This document shows positions 39,964 to 48,812 of a stretch of 64,000 bases of DNA, piece after piece. The notes under the pieces are model-generated. The model was not told where the DNA came from, ran no database searches, and was given only the letters and a program-made list of their open reading frames with translations. The stretch's first letter is position 1; each line of letters opens with the position of its first letter. Origin of the DNA: Hamadaea flava (GTDB lineage Bacteria > Actinomycetota > Actinomycetes > Mycobacteriales > Micromonosporaceae); assembly GCF_024172085.1 (NCBI RefSeq), contig NZ_JAMZDZ010000001.1, positions 7,998,001-8,062,000 of the forward strand. Direction: 5' to 3'. Both the position numbers and the translations under genes were made by a program.

Positions 39964-40242
39964 CAACTAGAACCTTTCGTAGCTTATTGGGTGCCCTTCG
40001 AGGTTAACAATCGACGGCGGTAGAACCCAACGGCTCGCTGCCGGTCGGCTCTCGGCCAGCGGTGAGGCGTGCGTACGGTGTGACCGGATCGACCTGCCGA
40101 GCCGCGGACGAGGTGGTGGCCTGCGTCACCGAGCAGCGTTTCCCTGCGGTTCGCGTGGATGTCACCAGGCCGGCACAGCTAGTTGGTTGATCACCGGCAC
40201 GCTCGCGACGACCCCCATCGTCATCGAGGAGCGTGCTGTCTC
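39964..40242. other. 279-bp divergent intergenic region
   Basis: This gap lies between the EAL gene (minus) and the secreted ParB-like gene (plus). On the EAL side TAAGCT sits at a -10-like position. Nothing else distinct is seen. Confidence 0.5.
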
Positions 40243-41316
40243 ATGCGCCTGCCCACCATCCGCGTAGCCGTGCTCGGCGCGGCCCTGCTCGCCGTCGTCG
40301 GCGCCGGCGTGTACGCCTTGACGCCGGTCGCGACCGCCGCCCCGGGAGCGCCCGGTACGCGGCCCGACTTCTGCGGCCACGACAACCGCAACACCCGGTA
40401 CGCCCACTACCTGTGCGCGCAGGCCGGTGACCTGCTCGACGTGCGCATCGGCGACGTCCACCCGACGCAGCCGTCCCTGGGCTACGACGAGGTGTACTAC
40501 AAGCTCGGCCGCTACACCCTCGGCAAGGACGCGATCAACAAGAAGTTCGACGACTGGTGCGAGACCGACGGCCGGATCGCCGCCGCCAGCGTGCAGACCG
40601 GGGCGCGGCTGGACGACCCGGCGTCGTTCACCTGTGAGCTGCCGGTCGGCGGGGAGACCGCCGACAGCGTCGCCGCGATGAAGACCGTGGTCATCGGCCC
40701 CGGCGGCGAACCCTTCCTCACCGACGGCCACCACACCCTGACCTCGTTCTACGAGACTCCGGACGGCGGCGCGAACCTGCACGTGCGCCTGCGGGTCCAG
40801 GCCAACCTGTCGACCCTGACCCGGCAGGATTTCTGGGCTCAGATGCAGGCCGACAAGTGGGTGTACCTGCGTCAGCCCGACGGTGTCGCGATCACGGTCA
40901 ACAAGTTGCCCACCAGCGTCGGCCTCGCCAACTTCACCAACGACAAGTACCGCAGCCTGCTCTACTTCGGCCGTGACATCGGCTACGCCCAGAACGGGCT
41001 GCCATTCCAGGAGTTCTACTGGGGCAGTTGGGTGCGAGACGCCGAGCCGGTCGACCTGACCGCGTGGAACCAGAACGACCTGGCGAGCTACCTGGCCACC
41101 GTCAAGACGCTGACCCAGACGATGACGGCGCTGCCGGGCGACAGCGTGATCGACAGCGGTTTCACCGCTTCCCAGCTCGGCGTGCTCGCCGCGTGGAACG
41201 ACGGCAAGGCGGCGAACAAGGGCGAGTTCGACAAGCTCTCCAAGCCGTACAGCGACGCCAAGCCCGGCAAGCTCGCGTACACGCTGGAGTTCAAGAAGCT
41301 GCACAACCTGGCGTGA
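40243..41316 (+). CDS. Secreted protein with ParB/sulfiredoxin-like fold
   Basis: 357 aa. A signal peptide or N-terminal anchor (1 to about 30) is followed by a domain resembling ParB/Srx-type proteins: DVRIGDVHPTQPSLGYDEVY, then an ATP/ligand-loop-like FLTDGHHTLTSFYE. ParB-like folds normally bind CTP and DNA in the cytoplasm; a secreted version must do something else, perhaps hydrolysis of nucleotide-like or other extracellular substrates. GAGGAG lies about 11 bp before ATG 40243. It is a single gene closed by a bidirectional terminator. Confidence 0.7.
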   Translation: MRLPTIRVAVLGAALLAVVGAGVYALTPVATAAPGAPGTRPDFCGHDNRNTRYAHYLCAQAGDLLDVRIGDVHPTQPSLGYDEVYYKLGRYTLGKDAINKKFDDWCETDGRIAAASVQTGARLDDPASFTCELPVGGETADSVAAMKTVVIGPGGEPFLTDGHHTLTSFYETPDGGANLHVRLRVQANLSTLTRQDFWAQMQADKWVYLRQPDGVAITVNKLPTSVGLANFTNDKYRSLLYFGRDIGYAQNGLPFQEFYWGSWVRDAEPVDLTAWNQNDLASYLATVKTLTQTMTALPGDSVIDSGFTASQLGVLAAWNDGKAANKGEFDKLSKPYSDAKPGKLAYTLEFKKLHNLA

Positions 41317-41320
41317 CGCC

Positions 41321-41361
41321 GGGCCTGACCGGTGCCCACCAGTTGGGCGCCGGTCAGGCCC
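41321..41361. terminator. Bidirectional extended hairpin
   Basis: GGGCCTGACCGG (41321-41332) pairs perfectly with 41350-41361, and an inner GCCCA/TGGGC stem (41334-41338 with 41344-41348) continues it. It lies between the ParB-like and SulP genes. Confidence 0.9.
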
Positions 41362-41396
41362 TGGGCACAGCCGCAGCGCCGCCGGATCGGGTGGGG

Positions 41397-43085
41397 TCAG
41401 GACGCGGCGGTACGCACTGCGCCGACAGGGTCGGCGACCGCCGGGAAGTCGTTGTGCTGCAACAGAATGCGGGCGGCGGCGATGGCCTGCGGCGTGTCGG
41501 GGAACACGCGGCCCTGAGCGGCGAGCCGCGACAGGATGCCGGTCGCGGCGATGGCGCGCTCGTGGCCCGGCCGCAAACCGGACAGGTAGACGGTGATGCC
41601 CCGACGTTCGAGCCGTTCGATCGCGTCGCGGAGCACGGTCGCGCCGGTGCCGTCGATCGTCAGCACCCGGGACATGCGCAGGATGACCACGCGTACGTCG
41701 GCGACGTCGGACAGGTCCAGCAGGAAACGATGCGCGGCGGCGAAGAACAGCGGGCCTTCGAGGCGGTACGCGACGATGTGCTCCCGCAGCAGCGCCGCCT
41801 CCTCGGCGTGGTGATCGGTGACGTCGAGCGGCACCGTCTCCAATGTGGTGGCCCGGGCGATGCGGCGGATCGCCAGCACACAGGCGACGGCCAACCCGAT
41901 GCCGACGGCGGCGACCAGGTCCAGGGCCAGGGTGGCGGCGGCGGTCAACGCGAGGATCAGCGCGTCTGACCGGGTCGAGCGGGCCAGCGCCGCCAGCGAA
42001 CTCACCTCCACCATGCGTACCGCCGTGGCGAGCAGGACCCCGGCCAGCGCCGCGAGCGGGATGTGGGCGACCAGCGGAGCGGCGGCGAGCATGATGACGG
42101 CGAGGGTGATCGCGTGGGTGAGCGACGCGAGCCGGGACTGGGCACCGGCGCGGACGTTCACCGCCGTACGCGCAATGGCCGCAGTGGCCGGCACCCCGCC
42201 GAACAAAGGCGTGACCAGGTTGGCGAGGCCCTGGCCGAACAACTCCCGGTCGGGGTCGTGCCGCTGGCCCACGCTCATGCCGTCGGCGACGGTGGCCGAC
42301 AGCAGGCTCTCCAGCGCGGCGAGGGCGGCCACCGCCAGTGCCGACGTGAGCAGACCGGGGACGGCGGCCAGGTCGAGGAAGCCGAGCGACGGGGCGGGCA
42401 GCGTGGCGGGCAGCGCGCCGATGGTGGCGATCGGCAGCCCGGACAGAGCCGTCGCGAGAGTCGCCGCGGCGACGGCGAGCAGGGAGAACGGGATGGTGGG
42501 CCGCCACCGTGCTCCGGCGAGCATCACGGTCGCGACCGCGAGGGCGAGACCGAGCGCGGCCCAGTGCGGTGCCCGGACGAAGTCGACGATCGCGTGCCAG
42601 GCGGCCACCGTGACCTTCTCCCCGCCGGACGCTTCGACGCCCAGCGCCGCTGGGACCTGCTGGAGGAAGATGACGGCCGCGATGCCGACCGTGAACCCCT
42701 CGACGACCGGAGCCGGAACGTAGCGGACGTAGCGTCCGGCGCGCATGACGGCCAAGGCGACGAGGAAGACGCCGGCGATCAGCCCGACGGTGAGCACGCC
42801 GCCGGGCCCGTAGCGATGCACGATCGGGACGAGCACCACGGTCATCGCCCCGGTCGGACCGGAGACCTGCAGGTTCGAGCCGCCGAACAGGGCAGCCAGG
42901 GCGCCCGCCACGATGGCGGTGGCCAAGCCCGCCGCCGCGCCGAGCCCGGAGGTGACGCCGAAGCCCAGCGCCAGCGGCAACGCGACGACCGCCACGGTCA
43001 GCCCGGCGATCAGATCGGTACGCGGCCGGCGCAGCATCCCCGCCAGGTCGGAGCGCGTGGGCAGCAGCCGGGTCAGCGTGCTCAT
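41397..43085 (-). CDS. SulP/SLC26 anion transporter with STAS domain
   Basis: 562 aa. About 12-14 membrane segments (residues 25-420), with the SulP hallmark LFGGSNLQVSGPTGAMTVV and a conserved FGQGLANLVTPLFGGVPATA. A C-terminal STAS domain follows (about 440-545, VVILRMSRVLTIDGTGATVL). It probably carries sulfate, bicarbonate or another inorganic anion with H+ or Na+. ATG 43085 overlaps the stop of the upstream ArsR gene by 4 bp (ATGA), so the two are translationally coupled. Longer upstream frames merely run antiparallel to sense coding of ArsR. Confidence 0.93.
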   Translation of the reverse strand: MSTLTRLLPTRSDLAGMLRRPRTDLIAGLTVAVVALPLALGFGVTSGLGAAAGLATAIVAGALAALFGGSNLQVSGPTGAMTVVLVPIVHRYGPGGVLTVGLIAGVFLVALAVMRAGRYVRYVPAPVVEGFTVGIAAVIFLQQVPAALGVEASGGEKVTVAAWHAIVDFVRAPHWAALGLALAVATVMLAGARWRPTIPFSLLAVAAATLATALSGLPIATIGALPATLPAPSLGFLDLAAVPGLLTSALAVAALAALESLLSATVADGMSVGQRHDPDRELFGQGLANLVTPLFGGVPATAAIARTAVNVRAGAQSRLASLTHAITLAVIMLAAAPLVAHIPLAALAGVLLATAVRMVEVSSLAALARSTRSDALILALTAAATLALDLVAAVGIGLAVACVLAIRRIARATTLETVPLDVTDHHAEEAALLREHIVAYRLEGPLFFAAAHRFLLDLSDVADVRVVILRMSRVLTIDGTGATVLRDAIERLERRGITVYLSGLRPGHERAIAATGILSRLAAQGRVFPDTPQAIAAARILLQHNDFPAVADPVGAVRTAAS

Positions 43086-43420
43086 CGCGCGGCGGCCGGT
43101 TCGTCGCGCAGCGCTTCCAGCAGCTCGGACTGTCCTTCGATCATCTCGGTGAGGAAGCGGCGGGCGGCGGCCATGAGATCGGCGACATCCGGTCCGGCAA
43201 GTTCGTAGACCACCGATCCGCCGTCGCGGCGGGAGGTCACGATCCCGGCGCGGCGCAGCACGGCCAGCTGCTGGGACAGGCTCGACGGCTCGATCTCCAC
43301 ATCGGCCAGCAGATCGCGGACGGCCAGCGGGCCGTCGCCGAGCAACTCCAGGACCCGGATCCGCACGGGGTGGCCGAGCGTACGGAAGAACTCCGCTTTC
43401 CTCTGATACAGCGGAACCAT
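43082..43420 (-). CDS. ArsR-family winged-helix regulator
   Basis: 112 aa, an ArsR/SmtB-type winged helix (KAEFFRTLGHPVRIRVLELL, then EPSSLSQQLAVLRRAGIVTS for the recognition helix). The typical metal-binding Cys motif (CVC) is absent, so a non-metal signal or a Cys-independent mechanism is likely. GGGAGGGG is placed well before ATG 43420. It is the first gene of an operon with the SulP transporter; this pairing suggests control of anion uptake, such as sulfate or bicarbonate. Confidence 0.9.
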   Translation of the reverse strand: MVPLYQRKAEFFRTLGHPVRIRVLELLGDGPLAVRDLLADVEIEPSSLSQQLAVLRRAGIVTSRRDGGSVVYELAGPDVADLMAAARRFLTEMIEGQSELLEALRDEPAAAR

Positions 43421-43440
43421 GCGCACCCCTCCCGAGCCAC

Positions 43441-43477
43441 ACTTGCATGACATGAGCAATTGAAGGTTTCTGCAAGT
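43441..43477. promoter_or_regulatory. Inverted repeat upstream of ArsR-SulP
   Basis: ACTTGCA (43441-43447) and TGCAAGT (43471-43477) form a 7-bp perfect inverted repeat 23 bp apart, upstream of the ArsR start. It is a candidate operator, but the wide spacing is unusual. Confidence 0.3.
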
Positions 43478-43520
43478 CGGCATTCGCCGATGGGGTGGCC
43501 GGATGTGATCCAGGTCATGC

Positions 43521-44726
43521 TCAGTCGGCGGGCGGCGGGCTCAAACGGATGCCCAGGCCTCGAACCGTGTGCAGATAACGGGGCGCCCGGATGTCGTCGT
43601 CGAGCTTCTGGCGCAGCCAGCAGAGATGCACGTCGAGCGTACGGGTGGTCGAGGTGGGCGACCGATGCCAGATGTTCGTCAGCAGCTCCTTCTTGCTGAC
43701 GATCATGTCTGGATGGTGCATGAGATAGCTGAGCAGGTCGTACTCGCGGTCGGAGAGGTGTAGCAGCCGGCCGTCGAGCCACGCCTGCCGTCCGGCGCAA
43801 TCGAGGGTCAGCCCGCCGACGACGAGCAGCGCCGTCGAAAGGCTGGGCGGCTCGGTGTGACGAGCGTCCGCCGGCGCCGGTCGAGGTGACGGAGCGAGGA
43901 CGGTGATCTGTGCCCGCACCGTCGCCCACACGATCTTGCCGTCGTCGACGGTCCGCGCGCCCCAGGCCGCGGCGTACTGGGCGACTCGTTCCAGCCCGGT
44001 CGTCTGATTCCAGCGGACCGGCTCGGCTCTGGCGGCTGCCAGGATCGGGACTCGGCGGCTGCGGTCGTGCACCCGAATGCGGAGCAGATCCTGTTGCAGC
44101 GACACGGTCAGCCGCACGACGCCCCCGACGTGGCTGAGCGCGTTGGTCACCAGTTCGGCCGTGACGGATTCGGCGGCGGCCGCCAGGTCGGGCACGCCCC
44201 AGGTGAGGCAGGCGGCCCGAGTTTGATCGAGTGCCTTCGTCATGGACTGCGGCCGCGAATCGAGCGCCAGGTGCAGCCAGCGATGCGGGGTGACGAGGCC
44301 AGCGAGGAAACGGGCTGCCGCGACCGTCGGGCAGATGATCAGGTGCCGGCCCGCCACACCGGATTTCAGCTCCGCCGCGCGATCCTCCGGCAGGACGTAG
44401 ACCAGGGAGACGCCGCTGCGGGCTGCCCGCCGTTGCTCGGTGGCCAACGCAGTCGGCAACGTCGGAAGGACCGAGGTCACCTCGGTGAGGTCCACGACGA
44501 TTCCGGCCGGGTCGTCGGCCAGGCATTTGCTGACGATCCGCCGCAGCCGGACGTGCCCGTCGCGCGCGAACTCGCCAGCCAGCCACGCCAGCCAGACCCC
44601 GTTCCGCCAGTCGTGCTCGATCGAGGAAGTGAGCACGGTGGATACACTAGGCTCGTCGCCCAATGTGGTCCAGATCACAAGTCCGGATCGGCACGAGGAG
44701 CACGATTCGGTGACCGGATGGCGCAT
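43521..44726 (-). CDS. STAS / anti-sigma-type HATPase / OmpR-type winged-helix fusion
   Basis: 401 aa in three parts. Residues about 35-140 are STAS-like (GIVVDLTEVTSVLPTLPTAL; the phosphorylatable DSSG of SpoIIAA is missing). Residues about 155-275 are an RsbW-type GHKL ATPase: N-box AELVTNALSH (190-199), RVHDRSRRVP, and the typical end GLERVAQYAAAWGARTV with GKIVWATV. Residues about 300-396 are a PhoB/OmpR-type winged helix (LSDREYDLLSYLMHHPDMIV, then HLCWLRQKLDDD and RGLGIRL). It joins partner switching and direct DNA binding in one chain. The start is uncertain; 44726 is the longest. It is divergent from a WD40 gene. Confidence 0.8.
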   Translation of the reverse strand: MRHPVTESCSSCRSGLVIWTTLGDEPSVSTVLTSSIEHDWRNGVWLAWLAGEFARDGHVRLRRIVSKCLADDPAGIVVDLTEVTSVLPTLPTALATEQRRAARSGVSLVYVLPEDRAAELKSGVAGRHLIICPTVAAARFLAGLVTPHRWLHLALDSRPQSMTKALDQTRAACLTWGVPDLAAAAESVTAELVTNALSHVGGVVRLTVSLQQDLLRIRVHDRSRRVPILAAARAEPVRWNQTTGLERVAQYAAAWGARTVDDGKIVWATVRAQITVLAPSPRPAPADARHTEPPSLSTALLVVGGLTLDCAGRQAWLDGRLLHLSDREYDLLSYLMHHPDMIVSKKELLTNIWHRSPTSTTRTLDVHLCWLRQKLDDDIRAPRYLHTVRGLGIRLSPPPAD

Positions 44727-44838
44727 CGAGAGACATTGATCGGATGACGGCTGTCACGAGCAGCCGATCCTCAGTGCGTTGTCGAACATGGACCGGGCGG
44801 CCCAGAACGCCGGCCCGGAGGCTGTCGGTGCCGGCGGC

Positions 44839-44844
44839 TATCCT
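44839..44844 (+). promoter_or_regulatory. -10 element of the WD40 gene
   Basis: TATCCT ends 7 nt before ATG 44852, with no ribosome-binding site, indicating a leaderless transcript. Confidence 0.5.
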
Positions 44845-44851
44845 GCCCCGC

Positions 44852-46831
44852 ATGTCGACATTGTCTGCTCAAACACCTGCGTGGCGTATCCGACCGATGT
44901 GGACCAGTCTGGCACCAAAGGGTGGCCTGTGCTGCCCGCCGGTGGGCTCCGCCGACGGACACACCTCCTGGGTGATGGCGGTGACGACGACGGTCCTCGA
45001 CGGCCGCCCGGTGGCGGTCACCGGAAGCGGTGATCACACCGTGCGGGTATGGGACCTGAGGACCGGCGGGCTCGTGGGCGCCCCCTTCGCCGGTCACACG
45101 AACGAGGTGCGGGCGATCACGGTGTCTGATCTGGACGATGTCCCGATCGTGATCAGCGGCGGCAGCGACGACACCGTTCGACGGTGGGAGCTCGCCTCGG
45201 GCCGGCCGGTGGGCGAGCCGATCGAGCTACGGGCCGACACCATTTGGGACTTCGCGATCGCGGAGCGTCAAGGCCGGCGCGTGGTGGTCACCGGCTGCCA
45301 CGACATGACGGCCCGCGTGTGGGATCTGGCCACCGGCCAGGAGGTGATGACGCCGATCCGGGGCCACACCGGTCCCGTGTACGCGGTCGCGACCGCGATG
45401 CTGGACGGCCGCTGGGTCGCCGTCACCGCCGGCGACCAGACCGTCCGGGTCTGGGACCTGGACACGGGAGAACCTGTGGGCAGCCCGTTCACCGGCCACG
45501 CCGATCACACCGACCATCCCGGCCAGGTCAGCACGCTCGCGGTCGCGGAGCTGGCCGACGGCCGGCCGGTGGCGGTCTCCAGCGGCTATCACCTGACCAC
45601 CCTCGTGTCGGACCTGGCCACCGGACTACCCGTCACCGACCTCCCGGTAGCCGTCGACTGGAACACGGACCGCGTGTCGACAGCCGTCGTGCATGGCCGA
45701 CCAGTGGCGTTGGTCTGCCACGGGGAAACGCCGACCATCCAGGTGTGGGACCTGACCACCGCCGAACTGGTCGGTGAGCTGTTTCCCCAGCACCCTCGCA
45801 ATGTGATCGGGGTGACGACGGCGACGGTGGACGGTCGCCCGGTGGTGGTGTCGACGTGCGACCAAGGCACCATCCGGGTGTCCGAGCTGGTCGTCGGCGA
45901 GCCCGCCGACAAGCCCGTACGCCACGGCGCCGAGATCAGGGCGGTGACCACCACCTCCGTGGCGGGTCGGCCGGTAGTGGTCACCGGCGGCGACGACGAA
46001 ACCGTCCGGGTCTGGGACCTGTCGACCGGCGACCAGGTCTGCGTGCCGCTGACCGGTCACACCGGCGCGGTCACCGCGGTCGCGGCGACCAATGTGGACG
46101 GCCAGGCGGTCGCCGTCACAGGAGGCGCGGACGGGATTGTGCACCGCTGGGACCTGGAGCTGGGGAAACCGGCCGGCGCACCGCTGACCGCGCACCACCG
46201 TCCGATCACGTCGATCGGGACTGACGACACCGAAGGCCAGCCCCGGGCCATCACCGCCGGCGACGACAAGAAGATCCGGCTGTGGGATCTGCGTACCGGG
46301 GAGGAGGCCGGCAAGCCGCGCGCGAGTGACCACCGATGGGTGCACGACCTCGCCACCACCACGCTCGACGGCCGCCCGGTCGCCGTCCTCGGCCGCTGGG
46401 GCGGCGGCTTCAAGGTCCGCGACCTCGTCACCAACCGCGACACCAGCGTCCAGACCACCGGCGGCAACGGCAAACCGGTCCGGCTCGTGGCCGCCACCGT
46501 CGCGGCCGGCCGATGCCTCGCCGTCACCACCTATGACGACTGGCGCGACGTCCAGGCGAAGGTGTGGGACGTCGCCACCGCCCAGCAGATCGGCCACCTG
46601 GGCCGCCAACACTTGGACGCGCTCGCCGCCGCCACGGTCGACGGCCATCCGGTCGCGGTCGTCGCGATCCGCCGGACGGTGTCGGCGTACAGCCTCGTCA
46701 CGTTCGACAAGATCAGCCCGGATCTGGAGTTCCCCGAGCAGGTCTCCGCGGTCGACGTCACCGCCGACGGCCGCATCGTCGTCTGCTTCGACCGCGACGT
46801 CGCGGTGTTCACCGCCGGCCCCGCGAGCTGA
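44852..46831 (+). CDS. WD40-repeat beta-propeller protein
   Basis: 659 aa, no membrane span. About a dozen blades, many ending VRVWDLRTG or close variants (DHTVRVWDL, QTVRVWDLDTG, ETVRVWDLSTGDQ, KKIRLWDLRTG) and starting with LDGRPVAVTG-type strands. This suits two stacked seven-bladed propellers acting as a protein-interaction platform. ATG 44852 is chosen because a TATCCT -10 sits 7 nt before it; an upstream ATG at 44744 would give an unlikely Arg/Ser-rich extension. It is divergent from the STAS-HATPase-winged-helix gene, a plausible partner. Its 3' end meets the SsuD-like gene 17 bp away. Confidence 0.85.
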   Translation: MSTLSAQTPAWRIRPMWTSLAPKGGLCCPPVGSADGHTSWVMAVTTTVLDGRPVAVTGSGDHTVRVWDLRTGGLVGAPFAGHTNEVRAITVSDLDDVPIVISGGSDDTVRRWELASGRPVGEPIELRADTIWDFAIAERQGRRVVVTGCHDMTARVWDLATGQEVMTPIRGHTGPVYAVATAMLDGRWVAVTAGDQTVRVWDLDTGEPVGSPFTGHADHTDHPGQVSTLAVAELADGRPVAVSSGYHLTTLVSDLATGLPVTDLPVAVDWNTDRVSTAVVHGRPVALVCHGETPTIQVWDLTTAELVGELFPQHPRNVIGVTTATVDGRPVVVSTCDQGTIRVSELVVGEPADKPVRHGAEIRAVTTTSVAGRPVVVTGGDDETVRVWDLSTGDQVCVPLTGHTGAVTAVAATNVDGQAVAVTGGADGIVHRWDLELGKPAGAPLTAHHRPITSIGTDDTEGQPRAITAGDDKKIRLWDLRTGEEAGKPRASDHRWVHDLATTTLDGRPVAVLGRWGGGFKVRDLVTNRDTSVQTTGGNGKPVRLVAATVAAGRCLAVTTYDDWRDVQAKVWDVATAQQIGHLGRQHLDALAAATVDGHPVAVVAIRRTVSAYSLVTFDKISPDLEFPEQVSAVDVTADGRIVVCFDRDVAVFTAGPAS

Positions 46832-46848
46832 CCCGAGGCGGAACAAGC

Positions 46849-47931
46849 TCAGGCGGGAATCGCCGATTCGGCGAGCAGGGGCAGGACGTGGCGGCCGACG
46901 CGTTCTGCCTCCTCGCGGTGCGGCCAGCCGGACAGGATGAACTCCGACAGGCCGATCGCGGCGTACTCGCGAAGCCGGTCGGCCACCTCGGTGTAGCTGC
47001 CGACCAGGGCGGTTCCGGCGCCCTCGCGGACCAGCCCGACCCCGGCCCACAGATTCGGCGAGATCACCAGCTTCGCCGCACTGCCGCCGTGCAGGGCCGC
47101 CATCCGGGCCTGGCCCACGGAGTCCATAGTGGAGAAGCGGGCCTGCGCTGCCGCGATGCGCTCGGGGCTCATCCCGGCCAGCAGCCGGTCCGCCTCCGCC
47201 CAGGCCAGGTCGGCGGTCTCGCGCGCGATGACATGCAACCGGATGCCCAGGCGCAGCTCACGGCCGTGCGCGGCGGCGAGCTTACGCATGCGGTCGGCTC
47301 GTTGGGCGATCGCCGTCGGCGGCTCGCCCCACATCAGATAGGTGTCGGCCAGCCGCGCCGCGACCTGCTCCGCCGCCGGCGAAGCGCCGCCGAAGTACAG
47401 GGGGACCGCCGGAGACTGCGGCTGCTTCAGGCCGCCTCGTTCGATGCGGAAGTGCTCGCCGTGGAAGTCGAACGGCTCGCCCACGAACGACTCGCGCAGC
47501 ACCTGCAGGAACTCGCGGGTCCGGGCGTACCGGGCGTCGTGGTCCAGGAAGTCGCCGTAGGCGCGCTGCTCGCCGCTGTCGCCGCCGGTCACGATGTTGA
47601 GCGCCAGGCGGTCACCGGCCAGCTGCGTGAAGGCCTGTGCCTGCTGCGCGATCAGCGTCGGCAAGGCGAAACCCGGTCGCAAAGCGACCAAGAACTTCAA
47701 CCTACTGGTACGCGCGGCGACGGCCGAGCACACGATCCACGGGTCGGGGCAGCCGGACCCGACGGGGGTGAGCGCGCCGGTGAATCCGTTGTCCTCGGCG
47801 GCTTCGGCGACCTCCGCGAGGTAGTCCAGGGTGGCGGCCCGGCGATGGTCGGCGGCTCCGGCGGTGACGGTCGCCGCGCCGACCTGATCGCCGTCGCCCG
47901 AGGTCGGGAGGAACCAGTGGAAGCGCAACAC
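46849..47931 (-). CDS. SsuD-type FMNH2-dependent alkanesulfonate monooxygenase (LLM class)
   Basis: 360 aa, a single LLM TIM barrel. The opening RFHWFLPTSGDG, the central NIVTGGDSGEQRAYGDFLDH and the end GLSEFILSGWPHREEA are those of alkanesulfonate monooxygenase. It would use FMNH2 and O2 to cleave sulfonates to aldehyde and sulfite during sulfur limitation. No ssuE or ABC genes are adjacent, so the reductase must come from elsewhere. GTG 47931 follows TAGGCT by 6 nt, a leaderless arrangement. Confidence 0.9.
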   Translation of the reverse strand: MLRFHWFLPTSGDGDQVGAATVTAGAADHRRAATLDYLAEVAEAAEDNGFTGALTPVGSGCPDPWIVCSAVAARTSRLKFLVALRPGFALPTLIAQQAQAFTQLAGDRLALNIVTGGDSGEQRAYGDFLDHDARYARTREFLQVLRESFVGEPFDFHGEHFRIERGGLKQPQSPAVPLYFGGASPAAEQVAARLADTYLMWGEPPTAIAQRADRMRKLAAAHGRELRLGIRLHVIARETADLAWAEADRLLAGMSPERIAAAQARFSTMDSVGQARMAALHGGSAAKLVISPNLWAGVGLVREGAGTALVGSYTEVADRLREYAAIGLSEFILSGWPHREEAERVGRHVLPLLAESAIPA

Positions 47932-47937
47932 GCAGTA

Positions 47938-47951
47938 AGCCTATCGGCTTA
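47938..47951 (-). promoter_or_regulatory. -10 element and small inverted repeat of the SsuD-type gene
   Basis: TAGGCT (minus strand, 47943-47938) ends 6 nt before GTG 47931. It lies within TAAGCC-tatc-GGCTTA (47936-47951), an inverted repeat that could be an operator over the -10. Confidence 0.45.
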
Positions 47952-47967
47952 GTGGGAATTTGGCGAG

Positions 47968-48753
47968 TCAGCTGACCGTCCTGGGCTGGGCCGACAGGAT
48001 CACCTGACGCCAGCCGTCCGTGTCGACAGTGCCCGTCTCGACCAGATCGGTCCCGTCGCCGGCCGGGCTCCGGTCGAGGAAGCGGTGGAGCGAGCCGTCG
48101 GGCAGGTGACCGAAGCACACACCGCCGCCGGGGGAGACGAGGCTGGTCAGATCGGGCGAGAAGGGTGTCGTCGAGGCCGCTACGGTCCAATCGTTCGCGC
48201 CTCGGATGCGGTAGGAAGTGGGCCGCCCGTCGGGGGCCGTGCCTAGGAGGCGATCCGGACCGGTCGTGGTCAGCGTCGTCAGGGCGAATCCGGAGCCGAT
48301 CACGAGCGGGCCGGTGAGGTTGGCGGCCTCCGGCTTACTCGCCGTCACCGTCCAGCGCGTCAGTTCGCCGTCGGCGATGCCGTAGAGGTGACCGTCGCCG
48401 TCGTACGCCAGCAGGCCGGTCGGCCAGCCGTCACCGAGGTGCACGGGGGCGTTGAACGTCAGCGACGTGTTGTTGGCGAGCACGTCGATGCGGTGGAGGT
48501 CACCGGACGCCGTCGTGGCCAGGACGGTGGTCAGGTTGAGCGTCGCCATCGCGGCGGGCACGAAACCGAGCGACCCCGACGACACCACCGGGCCGTGCGT
48601 ACGCGCTCCCGTGGCCGCGTCGACGACCGCGTAGGTCAGCCGGCCGTCGGACCGAACTCCGTAGATCGACGCAGAGCCCTGCGGCCACCGGTCCGCCCAG
48701 GTGGAGCCGCCCAAGGTCGCGGCGGTGCCTGGGCGGAGCGGGATCAGTCTCAT
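47968..48753 (-). CDS. Tachylectin-like beta-propeller protein
   Basis: About 261 aa with no signal peptide. Repeating blades such as ASIYGVRSDGRLTYAVVD, GDLHRIDVLA and HLYGIADGELTRWTV are the tachylectin-2 pattern, in which a five-bladed propeller binds amino sugars. Here it is alone rather than attached to an enzyme. ATG 48753 has no strong ribosome-binding site; GTG 48783 would add ten residues. It lies 59 bp downstream of the NB-ARC regulator on the same strand and could be read through from it. Confidence 0.65.
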   Translation of the reverse strand: MRLIPLRPGTAATLGGSTWADRWPQGSASIYGVRSDGRLTYAVVDAATGARTHGPVVSSGSLGFVPAAMATLNLTTVLATTASGDLHRIDVLANNTSLTFNAPVHLGDGWPTGLLAYDGDGHLYGIADGELTRWTVTASKPEAANLTGPLVIGSGFALTTLTTTGPDRLLGTAPDGRPTSYRIRGANDWTVAASTTPFSPDLTSLVSPGGGVCFGHLPDGSLHRFLDRSPAGDGTDLVETGTVDTDGWRQVILSAQPRTVS

Positions 48754-48812
48754 GGCCGCAGAGTCTGTCCGGGCGCGGTCCACTCAGGACAGCGACAACC
48801 CCTACAGCCGAC

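Noticed and set aside
41397-43475. 692-aa form of the SulP transporter
   Set aside because: The extra N-terminus is an out-of-frame reading of the ArsR gene; the ATGA overlap gives a natural start at 43085.
47968-48190. Minus-strand frame 47702-48190 as a separate gene
   Set aside because: It overlaps the SsuD-type gene's N-terminus and the tachylectin-like gene out of frame; low-complexity Arg/Pro/Gly sequence.
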